From Ferruginibacter sp. (GTDB lineage Bacteria; Bacteroidota; Bacteroidia; Chitinophagales; Chitinophagaceae): a stretch of DNA of 64,000 nucleotides. The translations under genes and the position numbers were made by a program. Of the stretch, positions 45,614 to 53,715 are shown in pieces. The stretch is from assembly GCA_016786725.1 (NCBI GenBank), contig JAEUVU010000009.1, positions 49,277 through 113,276 on the forward strand, given 5' to 3'. Position 1 is the first letter of the stretch. Each line of letters begins with the position of its first letter. The notes beneath the pieces are model-generated. The model had not been told where the DNA came from and searched no databases. It was given only the letters and a program-made list of their open reading frames with translations.

Positions 45614-45751
45614 CCTGCCTGTCGGCAGGCAGGTTCCGGACACAGTCCGGCAGAATTAAAAGGCATCAACCTGTCCCGATATAAATCGGGAGTGATCCCA
45701 TTAAATTTATGTTTGGGTTTGGTGATTGCGTTGGGAACAATTGCGCCAGTG
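45614..45751. repeat. Element R3, copy 2
   Basis: Palindrome CCTGCCTGTCGGCAGGCAGG (45614-45633), hairpin TTCCGGACACAGTCCGGCAGAA (45634-45655), then the core to GCGCCAGT (45751). Lies directly after the minisatellite and before the lectin gene. Confidence 0.8.
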
Positions 45752-45838
45752 TGGGGGCAGTGGGCTTACCTAACGCCAACAGCGGCGAAAAACCAGGCAA
45801 CGGCGAAGATTGGGGCGAAGACCAACAGAGGCTAAAGG

Positions 45839-46291
45839 TTATATATTTGAATATTCAACAAAAAAAGGGAAATAATGACCAGCATCTTCATAACCATTAT
45901 GATCGTTCCATCCATAATTTGAATGTAATACCACATGATCCTCTCCCCTGGAATCAGCAGGTTTTCTCGCCCTATTATTAGGCTCACGCCTCAACCAGTG
46001 TGTATATGTGAGAGGGGCTCCGGAAACCCAACTAAAATTCCTTTCTTCATTCTGGTCAGTTAAACCTATCCAGGCTGTTGTAAGCTTCCTGGCAATTAAT
46101 TGTTCGGCGCATAGAGTATTAACGATATCGTTTGGAATGGTCGCTAACTCACCTCCTAGTAACCTTGCATACGACCTGGCATTTTCCCAGGATTTTGGAT
46201 TCCTATATACCAATACATAAGACATGTCTTCATGAACAAATGTCGAATCAGCATGTTCCTTTCTCTTTTTTAGAATTTCCGCAGTTATCAT
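45839..46291 (-). CDS. C-type lectin-domain protein, no signal peptide
   Basis: 150 residues made almost entirely of one C-type lectin-like domain. It has the WIGL motif (WIGLTDQNEE), an EPN calcium/sugar motif (RREPNN) and a WND motif (GWNDHN); these are the calcium-site residues of mannose-type lectins. A start such as SYVLVYRNPKSWENARSYARLLGG is the usual first helix region. No signal peptide or anchor is visible, which is odd for a lectin. The gene is bounded by R3 elements on both sides. Sugar binding is inferred from the intact motifs. Confidence 0.82.
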   Translation of the reverse strand: MITAEILKKRKEHADSTFVHEDMSYVLVYRNPKSWENARSYARLLGGELATIPNDIVNTLCAEQLIARKLTTAWIGLTDQNEERNFSWVSGAPLTYTHWLRREPNNRARKPADSRGEDHVVLHSNYGWNDHNGYEDAGHYFPFFVEYSNI

Positions 46292-46358
46292 AAAAATTTT
46301 ATTTACATGAAGATATCAATAAAAAATGAAGATTTAAATTAATCATTTGTATTCCAAA

Positions 46359-46476
46359 TTCCGGACACAGTCCGGCGGAATTAAAAGGCATCAACCTGTC
46401 CCGATCTAAATCGGGGGTGATCCCATTAAGTTTACGGTTGGGTTTGGGGATTGCGTTGGGAACAGTTGCGCCAGTG
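46359..46476. repeat. Element R3, copy 3
   Basis: Lacks the first palindrome but keeps the hairpin TTCCGGACACAGTCCGGCGGAA (46359-46380) and the core to CCAGTG. Separates the lectin gene from the toxin/antitoxin pair. Confidence 0.8.
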
Positions 46477-46494
46477 GAAGCCGATGAGGAGTTA

Positions 46495-46791
46495 CTAATA
46501 ATTTTTAGGATTTCGTTTTGTATGCCTTATCCTGATGATACGAATTTCATTTTTTGTATAGCGATATGAAATTCTGTATCTGTGTAACTCAAATGCCCTG
46601 AAGCTACCATCATTATTTACATGGTATTTATCAGGATTATATTTTTCAGGATGTGCAGTTAATTTTGATATCTCTAAAAGAATATTGTTTCTAACTTTTT
46701 CTGCGTTTTGAGGTGAATCTTCTTCTATGTATTCTACAGCCTTAATCAGCTGGTTGATGGCGCTCTTATTCCATTTAATGATTAAAGACAT
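46495..46791 (-). CDS. RelE/ParE-family toxin
   Basis: 98 residues with the ParE/RelE fold pattern: WNKSAINQLIKAVEYIEE helix, then beta strands ending in YRISYRYTKNEIRIIRIRHTKRNP. The RHTKRNP end is typical of the family. It follows its antitoxin gene by 3 bases, the standard antitoxin-first order. Whether it targets gyrase or ribosomes cannot be told. Confidence 0.88.
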   Translation of the reverse strand: MSLIIKWNKSAINQLIKAVEYIEEDSPQNAEKVRNNILLEISKLTAHPEKYNPDKYHVNNDGSFRAFELHRYRISYRYTKNEIRIIRIRHTKRNPKNY

Positions 46792-46794
46792 GCT

Positions 46795-47022
46795 TTATTT
46801 TTTGCTGAAATATTTTACCACATCTTCATGCAGAATAAAATCTCCGGCTTCTATTTCGGCATCGGCTTTTTCAAGCTCAGCCGTATAAGCTTCCAGAGAA
46901 AGATTTTTATTGCCTGATGGTTTAGCTAAAAAATCTTTAAGCAATTTTATAAACGATATTTTTTCCTGCTCATTTAAACGGGTAAAATAGTTGTGTAATT
47001 CCTGTTCTAATGTATCAGCCAT
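46795..47022 (-). CDS. Antitoxin of the RelE/ParE-type pair
   Basis: 75 residues, acidic and helical, first gene of the toxin/antitoxin operon. The C-terminus (EIEAGDFILHEDVVKYFSKK) resembles the ends of small Bacteroidota antitoxins. No classical DNA-binding motif is obvious, so self-regulation is not shown by the sequence. Confidence 0.8.
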   Translation of the reverse strand: MADTLEQELHNYFTRLNEQEKISFIKLLKDFLAKPSGNKNLSLEAYTAELEKADAEIEAGDFILHEDVVKYFSKK

Positions 47023-47223
47023 AAAAAATAATTTATCTTCTATAAAGATAAAATATATTTTGAGTTATTAATTAGTTGTTGATTGATAAAAACGAATAAC
47101 GGCGAAGAAGCATCTCTCCGCCGTTGTTGGTGTTCGTGTCGAAGGTAATGAAGCCGGGCAATCACCAATAACACGGCATACTGCTATTACCATTTAACTC
47201 CCACTCCTGATCTTTTTTGAGCT

Positions 47224-47331
47224 GCCGCTGTCTGGCCTCCCGGCCAACAGCGATTTACATTGAACTGCTTTTAATTTTTATTTGTGCAGTATGCTGCTGC
47301 TTTGCCGTTGGTCGGGAGACCAGACGGCGGC
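47224..47331. repeat. Long inverted-repeat element R2, copy b
   Basis: Within the 546-base gap 47023-47568. 28-base arms GCCGCTGTCTGG... (47224-47251) and ...CCAGACGGCGGC (47304-47331) match at 24 positions, around a 52-base centre. Same orientation as the copy at 39632. The rest of the gap is element R3 copy 4 and no gene. Confidence 0.75.
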
Positions 47332-47391
47332 GCATGCTGGTGCGCCAGTGGGCTTGCGAAAGATTTGGGAACACCTACGGCGGCGAAAAAA

Positions 47392-47529
47392 CCTGCCTGT
47401 CGGCAGGCAGGTTCCGGACACAGTCCGGCGGAATTAAAAGGCATCAACCTGTCCCGATCCAAATCGGGAGTGATCCCATTAAGTTTACGTTTGGATTGGG
47501 TGATTTCGTTGGGAACACTTGCGCCAGTG
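47392..47529. repeat. Element R3, copy 4
   Basis: Complete: palindrome (47392-47411), hairpin TTCCGGACACAGTCCGGCGGAA (47412-47433) and core to GCCAGTG. A broken extra end (GATTTCGTTGTGAAC to CCCAGTG, 47533-47560) follows, nine bases before the stop codon of the SIR2-like gene. Confidence 0.8.
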
Positions 47530-47568
47530 AGGGATTTCGTTGTGAACATTTGCCCCAGTGAGGAAAGG

Positions 47569-48657
47569 CTACCCTACGAATATTCGAGACATTTGTTTGA
47601 TTCCAAAAACATCTGACGGTATATAAAAGCTATCACAATCTTTAATTGATTTTAGATTTTTTTCAAGAATTTGATTATCCTTAAGCTGATAATAGTCAAT
47701 TAAGTTTTGCCTAATAATATCTCCATTTGGATCTTGAATAAATATTTTTTTGTGAGAAATTATGGATTGTTCCAAGTACGATAGATCTACTAACCTGTTG
47801 TACAAAGGAAATGTGTAACCAATTATAACAATATTGCTGGAGCCATCAATGACTAACTTAGCAATTGGAATTAATTTATTTTCGGATTCCCAAGCAAACT
47901 TTAAAAGATTGGAATCATGATCTATAACCATATCATCAAAATAGTCTTCTTTAATTATACTAAAAATCAACTCATTAATTTGAACATTCGTTATAGTTGT
48001 TAAGTTATTTATTTCTGACCTATAAAAATATCCGTTCATGTTGATGATAGTGAAGTCTTCTTTGTACTTCCATACACCTCCACCCTTATCAATACTGCTT
48101 AAAAAGCCTCCAATAGTATTATTTGGTGCTAAATAATTTTTTAAACTCATTAATAAATTCAAATCATAATTCCATGTAAGAAAATTCACCTTACAATATG
48201 GTTGAATAATTCCTTTCTTAGGTACTAATAATCCTGCAACAAGAGCATCATATCTTTTATCTATTTTAGATTTTTTTATAAAATCTCCTTCCTGTTTTTC
48301 GTTTATATCATTTTCTGAAGCATTCCCATTTTGAATTGTAGCACTTTCCCAAAGGAAATAGATGTTCAAAACCTTTTTATAAAGATTAATTCTAGCATAT
48401 TCTTGGGTATGAAAAAGTTTTTTGAAAAAAGTATCAAATGATTGATGCGAACTAATTTCCTTATATAAACCAAGACTAAAAGAATGAAGTTTTTTTATGT
48501 TTTTTGAATCAGGAAAAGAAACATCTGGATGATTAATTAATTCTCCCATTGACTTAACGAAAAACATAAAACGTCTTGCAAAGTTTTTTACTAGGGGTAC
48601 AGATTCATAACTAGCACCAGCTCCCAGTATATAAGTCAAGTTTTCTTTTTCTTTCAT
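47569..48657 (-). CDS. SIR2-like domain protein, possible antiphage NADase
   Basis: The ATG at 48657 is preferred over a TTG two codons upstream; 362 residues. The nucleotide-binding start is LTYILGAGAS (loop at residues 12-16), followed by TWNYDLN with Asn163 at the catalytic Asn position of SIR2 NADases, and a late IIGYTFPLYNRLVD segment typical of stand-alone SIR2-like defence proteins. Where these proteins usually have LHG, this one has MNG (Asn208), 45 residues after Asn163; if the alignment is right the catalytic His is replaced. The gene is clearly more AT-rich than dnaK next to it and lies after an R3 element, both signs of acquisition. No partner gene of a known SIR2 system is adjacent. 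Confidence 0.7.
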   Translation of the reverse strand: MKEKENLTYILGAGASYESVPLVKNFARRFMFFVKSMGELINHPDVSFPDSKNIKKLHSFSLGLYKEISSHQSFDTFFKKLFHTQEYARINLYKKVLNIYFLWESATIQNGNASENDINEKQEGDFIKKSKIDKRYDALVAGLLVPKKGIIQPYCKVNFLTWNYDLNLLMSLKNYLAPNNTIGGFLSSIDKGGGVWKYKEDFTIINMNGYFYRSEINNLTTITNVQINELIFSIIKEDYFDDMVIDHDSNLLKFAWESENKLIPIAKLVIDGSSNIVIIGYTFPLYNRLVDLSYLEQSIISHKKIFIQDPNGDIIRQNLIDYYQLKDNQILEKNLKSIKDCDSFYIPSDVFGIKQMSRIFVG

Positions 48658-48681
48658 AAACAATTGTTTTACCTATTAAAA

Positions 48682-48707
48682 AAGCCCCTGCATTTCTGCA
48701 AGGGCTT
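48682..48707 (-). terminator. dnaK terminator
   Basis: Stem AAGCCCCTGCA (48682-48692) / TGCAAGGGCTT (48697-48707) with a TTTC loop and a single mismatch; the - strand reads into a T-run. It lies 14 bases after the dnaK stop and just before the SIR2-like gene, which therefore needs its own promoter in a very short space or read-through. Confidence 0.85.
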
Positions 48708-48721
48708 CTATTTTAAGTTTC

Positions 48722-50632
48722 TTACTTCACTTCCTCAAAAGGCACATCCTCCACTTTACTTTCTCCACTACCCTGCTGTGGTTCTGCGTCAGCAGCGCCA
48801 CCACCTGGTTGTTGTGCACCAGCGCCATCCTGTGTAGCCTTGTACATATCTTCGCTGGCGGCTGTCCAGGCGGCATTCATTTCTGCCATGGCAGTGTCAA
48901 TAGCTGCCAGGTCCTGCGTTTTATGTGCTTCTTTTAATTTGGTTAAAGAGCTTTCAATAGCGCCTTTTTTATCGGCAGGTATCTTGTCGCCGTATTCCTT
49001 CAGTTGTTTTTCCGTCTGGAAGATCAAGCTGTCGGCCTGGTTAACCTTGTCAACTTTTTCCCTTTCTGCCTTATCAGCCGCTTCATTGGCCTTGGCATCA
49101 TTCTTCATCTTTTCAATTTCTTCCTTGCTTAAGCCGCTGCCGCTTTCAATGCGAATCTTTTGTTCTTTACCGGTGCCCTTGTCTTTTGCAGTAACGTGTA
49201 AAATACCGTTGGCATCAATATCAAATGTTACTTCTACCTGCGGTACGCCACGTGGTGCAGGCGGTATGCCATCGAGGTTGAACATACCCAGGCTCTTGTT
49301 CTGGCTGGCCATCGGGCGCTCACCCTGTAACACATGTATCTGCACACCCGGCTGGTTATCGCTGGCGGTACTAAACACTTCTGATTTTTTGGTTGGGATG
49401 GTGGTGTTGCTGTCTATCAGCCTGGTCATTACACCGCCCATGGTTTCAATACCGAGAGAAAGTGGTGTAACATCCAGCAACAATACATCTTTAATATCGC
49501 CGCTTAATACCGCACCCTGTATGGCCGCACCTACTGCAACAACCTCATCGGGGTTAACACCACGGTTTGGTTTTTTACCAAAGAATTTTTCTACTATTTC
49601 CAGCACCTTAGGTATACGGCTGCTACCACCTACCATGATCACTTCGTCAATTTCACTTGTGCTCATGCCTGCATCTTTCAAAGCAGCTTCGCATGGTTTT
49701 AAGCAGCGGTCGAATAATTTATCGGCCAGGCTTTCAAATTTTGCACGGGTTAATTTTTTAACCAGGTGCTTGGGCACACCATCCACTGCCGTTACATAAG
49801 GCAGGTTTATTTCTGTTTCGGTGCTGCTCGAAAGCTCAACCTTTGCTTTTTCTGAAGCTTCTTTTAAACGCTGTAAGGCCATCGGGTCTTTACGCAGGTC
49901 GATAGCTTCATCATTTTTAAATTCATCGGCCAGCCAGTCCATGATCACTTTATCAAAATCATCACCACCTAAGTGGGTATCACCGTTGGTAGATTTTACT
50001 TCAAATACACCATCACCTAACTCCAAAACCGAAATATCGAATGTACCGCCACCAAGGTCGAACACGGCAATTTTATGATCTTTGCCACCTTTATCCAAAC
50101 CATAAGCCAGTGCAGCTGCGGTTGGCTCGTTCACTATACGGCGAACGTTAAGGCCTGCAATTTCACCTGCTTCTTTGGTTGCCTGTCTTTGTGAATCATT
50201 GAAGTAGGCGGGAACGGTAATAACCGCATCGGTTACTTCTGCACCCAGGTAATCTTCGGCGGTTTTCTTCATTTTCTGCAGTACCATAGCGCTTATTTCC
50301 TGCGGGGTATATTGGCGGCCATCTATGTCAATACGTACGGTATTATTGTCACCTTTTACCACTTTATAGCTCCAATGACTGATCTCTTCTGTCACTTCAT
50401 CAAAACGGCGGCCCATAAAACGCTTCACGCTGCTGATGGTGTTGTGGCTGTTGGTAATGGCCTGGCGCTTGGCAGGGTCGCCCACTTTGCGTTCGCCATT
50501 TTTAAGAAAAGCCACTACCGACGGGGTTGTACGGCGGCCTTCTTCGTTGGCTATTACCACCGGCTCGTTGCCCTCCATTACGGATACACAACTGTTGGTG
50601 GTTCCTAAATCAATTCCTATGATCTTTCCCAT
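48722..50632 (-). CDS. dnaK: Molecular chaperone DnaK (Hsp70)
   Basis: 636 residues, full length. The nucleotide-binding domain starts [16 protein letters not shown] and holds the second phosphate loop FDLGGGTFD; the substrate-binding domain contains [16 protein letters not shown]; the lid ends in a Gly/Gln-rich tail with the C-terminal [10 protein letters not shown], close to the EEVD-type end of bacterial DnaK. It refolds proteins with DnaJ and GrpE, which are not encoded here. No CIRCE element is visible in the 77 bases upstream. Confidence 0.98.
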   Translation of the reverse strand: MGKIIGIDLGTTNSCVSVMEGNEPVVIANEEGRRTTPSVVAFLKNGERKVGDPAKRQAITNSHNTISSVKRFMGRRFDEVTEEISHWSYKVVKGDNNTVRIDIDGRQYTPQEISAMVLQKMKKTAEDYLGAEVTDAVITVPAYFNDSQRQATKEAGEIAGLNVRRIVNEPTAAALAYGLDKGGKDHKIAVFDLGGGTFDISVLELGDGVFEVKSTNGDTHLGGDDFDKVIMDWLADEFKNDEAIDLRKDPMALQRLKEASEKAKVELSSSTETEINLPYVTAVDGVPKHLVKKLTRAKFESLADKLFDRCLKPCEAALKDAGMSTSEIDEVIMVGGSSRIPKVLEIVEKFFGKKPNRGVNPDEVVAVGAAIQGAVLSGDIKDVLLLDVTPLSLGIETMGGVMTRLIDSNTTIPTKKSEVFSTASDNQPGVQIHVLQGERPMASQNKSLGMFNLDGIPPAPRGVPQVEVTFDIDANGILHVTAKDKGTGKEQKIRIESGSGLSKEEIEKMKNDAKANEAADKAEREKVDKVNQADSLIFQTEKQLKEYGDKIPADKKGAIESSLTKLKEAHKTQDLAAIDTAMAEMNAAWTAASEDMYKATQDGAGAQQPGGGAADAEPQQGSGESKVEDVPFEEVK

Positions 50633-50709
50633 GATATAATTTTTTGTTTTATTACTTACGGAAGGGCAATGATTATGCCAAGGGGTGGATTAGTGAAATT
50701 TTGGCAGGC

Positions 50710-52188
50710 TCAGTAGTTTATCCAGATGGTACTGTCTTTTATATAGGGTATTTGCTGGCCGTACCGGCTGTTAAAAAGGTAGCGGAAAAAATTTACCCCG
50801 CTTCTTGAATTGCCGAAGGGGATGGTATCATTGCCGGGCAGTCTTACCGCACAGAGATTGTCGAAAGCAGCGGCATAATATTTTTTCTGGTACTCGTAAT
50901 TTCTAAAGCCATGATCGCTCATGATAACAATGATAGCCCCGGGATCTTTAATCACAATTTCATTGGTGATGGAAGTGATAACTGAATTGGTGTATTTTAA
51001 ATACGGCAGAAAATACCGGGTATCATTTTCATTCTTCCAGGGCAGTTGCCCGGTCTTATTGATGGGGGTGCCGGAACTGTCGCGGAAATAAGGCGAATGT
51101 GGCATAACCAGGTGGGCATAACAGAATGTTGGGTTATCGCTTTTTTTAGTAAGGCTTTGTTTGAGCGTGGTCTCAATATACCGGTTGGTGGTATCTGTTT
51201 GAAAGATGGGTTCTTTAAATGCGAAGGCGCCCTCCAGTATTGTTCCTCTGAACTTCCAGCCGATATGCCTTATGAGGCGCTTGTGCAGCATTTTTGCCGT
51301 GAGCACTTTGGTATGAACCGGTAAAAAAGAAATTTCCGGGTTGACAGGGCCCTGCTTACCTATATCAAAAATGGAAAGGTTCTGAAACCGGTATCCCATT
51401 TTTTTATAAATGGAAAATACTTCGGCCTTTTTTATTTCAATGAACCTGTTGCGGAAATCCTGCTGGTCCCTCAACTGGTGTTCATGTTCATAATTATTGT
51501 CAACATACTTCATGTTGAAGATTGACGACATGCTGAAAATGGTGAAGTTGTAATTTGAAATGGCCGGCAGTACTTTAAAACCCTTGTTCTGCAGAAAACT
51601 GTACAGGCTGTCGTTTTTGTAACCAAACTGCGATTGCAGGCTTGCATAACCGGGGTACCCGTCGAACAGCAGGTAATATACATTAGGTTTGTCTTTTACT
51701 TTTGAAAGATCGAAGGCTATATTGGCACTGCCTTTACTATGAAAGAAAGATTTGCGCAACAGCAGGGTGGCATCCAGCAAACAGTACAGGATGAGCAATA
51801 CATTAAGGTACAGGAAGATCCTGGGGCGGATCTGCTTTTTTTTCCTGAAAAGAAAGAGGAGGCCAATTATACTGAGCAGTAAAAACGGGATCAGCACAGC
51901 ATACCTGTTTAAAAACGAAAGCCATTTAATTTCATTCAGCCAGTCCTGCAGCGCCCCGAAGAAAAGGTAAAAAAGCCCGGCATAAAAACAAATGAGTGCG
52001 GCATCGGTTCTGTTTCCGGTGATCCATACTAAAAGTAAAAATAAAAGCCCCAGTGCAAGGCTGATGTATAAACCGGTTACCACCGCTTCTGAAAAATAGA
52101 TCACCCCAAAATTTTCGAGCCCGCCGTGCAGGCAAAAGAAAACCGGCAGCAGCAAAAGAAAGAAAGGGATTTTTTTTAGCCGGTTCAT
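50710..52188 (-). CDS. Membrane alkaline-phosphatase-superfamily protein, paralogue 1
   Basis: 492 residues: five membrane helices in the first 150, then a periplasmic sulfatase/phosphoglycerol-transferase-like domain. Conserved metal and catalytic regions are LLFDGYPG, FSMSSIFNM, MPHSPYFRDS and MSDHGF. The layout is that of LtaS/EptA-like enzymes that move head groups to envelope glycans or lipids, though identity with any known one is not claimed. Last of three related tandem genes; its ATG overlaps the stop of paralogue 2 by 4 bases. Confidence 0.8.
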   Translation of the reverse strand: MNRLKKIPFFLLLLPVFFCLHGGLENFGVIYFSEAVVTGLYISLALGLLFLLLVWITGNRTDAALICFYAGLFYLFFGALQDWLNEIKWLSFLNRYAVLIPFLLLSIIGLLFLFRKKKQIRPRIFLYLNVLLILYCLLDATLLLRKSFFHSKGSANIAFDLSKVKDKPNVYYLLFDGYPGYASLQSQFGYKNDSLYSFLQNKGFKVLPAISNYNFTIFSMSSIFNMKYVDNNYEHEHQLRDQQDFRNRFIEIKKAEVFSIYKKMGYRFQNLSIFDIGKQGPVNPEISFLPVHTKVLTAKMLHKRLIRHIGWKFRGTILEGAFAFKEPIFQTDTTNRYIETTLKQSLTKKSDNPTFCYAHLVMPHSPYFRDSSGTPINKTGQLPWKNENDTRYFLPYLKYTNSVITSITNEIVIKDPGAIIVIMSDHGFRNYEYQKKYYAAAFDNLCAVRLPGNDTIPFGNSRSGVNFFRYLFNSRYGQQIPYIKDSTIWINY

Positions 52189-53678
52189 GGATGTGCCTGT
52201 TTAAAAGCGTTTTCTTCAATTATAAAAACAGTGCTGTCTGTTACATACGGAAAATGCTGGCCGTAGGCTGTATTAAAAAAATACCTGAAAAAATTCACAT
52301 TGCTGCGGGGCAGGTTAACCGTATCACTTTTGGCTGCAGGCATTTTTACCATGCAGATATTATCAAAATTATAAGCGTGGTAACCGCCGGGGCTTTTGTA
52401 ATCGTAAAAGCCATGATCGCTCATGATGATGATGATGGCTGCAGGATCGGCTGCGGTAATATTTGTTACAAGGCGCTGCATTACCCGGTTGGTATATTTA
52501 AGGTAAGAAAGATAGAGGGGTTTATCAGAAAGGGCTGATATTTTTTCCGGAGCATTCAGGTTGCCGCTGCTGTCGCGGCAATACTGGCCATGCGGCAGAA
52601 AAAAATGGGCATAGGTAAACACAGGCTGCGGGCCTTTTGCTGCGGCTGCCTGCAAAAGTTTTTCTTCCACCAGTTTATTATAGGCATCATCTTTATACAG
52701 GATATCTTTTTTAAGAAAAGGCACCTGAAATTTTCCGGTAACAAACCACCAGCCGATATCTTTCAGCAGGCGCTTATGAAATATTTTATGGGTAAGCAGG
52801 GCGGCATGTATCGGAAACAACCCGTTGGTTTGTGAAAGGGCCGGGCTGCCTTTAAAATCGAACATGGAAAAGTTGGCCGTTTTATAACCCATTGATTTAA
52901 ATATGGCCTCAACCTGTGCATTCCTTATTTCGCCAAAGCGCTGCTGCACATCTTCCTGGGCAATCACCTGGCTGTTATGGCTTCCGGCAACATACTGCAT
53001 GTTTAAAACAGAAGACATGCTGTAAGGCGTAAAATCGTAGTTAGAAAAAACCGGCAGTATGTTAAACTGCTGTTGCTGCAAAAAAACATAGAGGCTGTCG
53101 TTTTTAAAACCAAAACTGTCCTGCAGGCTTTTATACCCGGCATACTCATCAAACAATAAAAAATAAACATTGGGTTTTGCTGTTACTTTTGATTGGTCAA
53201 CATTCAGTGTAGTGGCTGCAACAGGTTGCTTATAATTCAGATGCTTAATTACCAGTAAAATACCATCAGCCAGGCAGAATATGATAAACAGCAGGTTGAG
53301 GTAAAGAAAAATTTTTGGATGAAGCTGTTTGTTTTTTTTAAGCCACCAGGCAACTGCTATGTTAACAAGCAGCATAACCGGCAGCAGTACCGTATAAGAA
53401 GCCAGCAATTTTAAGAACGGGGTTGTTTTAACAAGATCGTGAATGGCGCCAAAAAAAAGATACCAAAGGCTTATAAAAAAAACGAGCAGGGAAGCAAACA
53501 AAAAATTCCTGCTGAAAAAAAATACCAGGGCCAGCAGCACAGCCATGCCCAGTAAAATGCCAGCTCCCGCCTGTGCCACTTCGGCCGGAAAAAGGTAGCC
53601 GTAATTTTCAACACTGCCGTGCAGGCAAAAAAACAGCGCCAGTAAAAAAAGAAAGAAAGGTATTTTTCTCAATAACAT
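52185..53678 (-). CDS. Membrane alkaline-phosphatase-superfamily protein, paralogue 2
   Basis: 497 residues with the same plan as its neighbours: start RKIPFFLFLLALFFCLHGSVEN, five helices, and a periplasmic domain with LLFDEYAG, YSMSSVLNM, LPHGQYCRDS and MSDHGF. The first motif carries Glu where the other two have Gly. It overlaps paralogue 1 by 4 bases and follows paralogue 3 by 37 bases. Confidence 0.8.
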   Translation of the reverse strand: MLLRKIPFFLFLLALFFCLHGSVENYGYLFPAEVAQAGAGILLGMAVLLALVFFFSRNFLFASLLVFFISLWYLFFGAIHDLVKTTPFLKLLASYTVLLPVMLLVNIAVAWWLKKNKQLHPKIFLYLNLLFIIFCLADGILLVIKHLNYKQPVAATTLNVDQSKVTAKPNVYFLLFDEYAGYKSLQDSFGFKNDSLYVFLQQQQFNILPVFSNYDFTPYSMSSVLNMQYVAGSHNSQVIAQEDVQQRFGEIRNAQVEAIFKSMGYKTANFSMFDFKGSPALSQTNGLFPIHAALLTHKIFHKRLLKDIGWWFVTGKFQVPFLKKDILYKDDAYNKLVEEKLLQAAAAKGPQPVFTYAHFFLPHGQYCRDSSGNLNAPEKISALSDKPLYLSYLKYTNRVMQRLVTNITAADPAAIIIIMSDHGFYDYKSPGGYHAYNFDNICMVKMPAAKSDTVNLPRSNVNFFRYFFNTAYGQHFPYVTDSTVFIIEENAFKQAHP

Positions 53679-53715
53679 GTTTCATCAAAAATAAAACCTT
53701 ATTCAATACAAGGCT

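Noticed and set aside
45284..45643. 119-residue - strand reading frame over the minisatellite
   Set aside because: The 22-bp unit lacks stops in all three - strand frames, so open frames arise automatically; no start context or signal supports a gene.
45839..46291. Lectin gene as target of a diversity-generating retroelement
   Set aside because: No reverse transcriptase or template repeat is in the window, and the sugar-binding motifs look like a normal lectin.
44840..47529. R3 elements as classical integron attC sites
   Set aside because: A clear GTTRRRY/RYYYAAC pair is not found in R3 and no integron integrase is present; kept only as a looser cassette hypothesis.
48840..49799. 319-residue + strand reading frame opposite dnaK
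   Set aside because: It is the antisense shadow of a highly biased, conserved gene; dnaK covers it completely.
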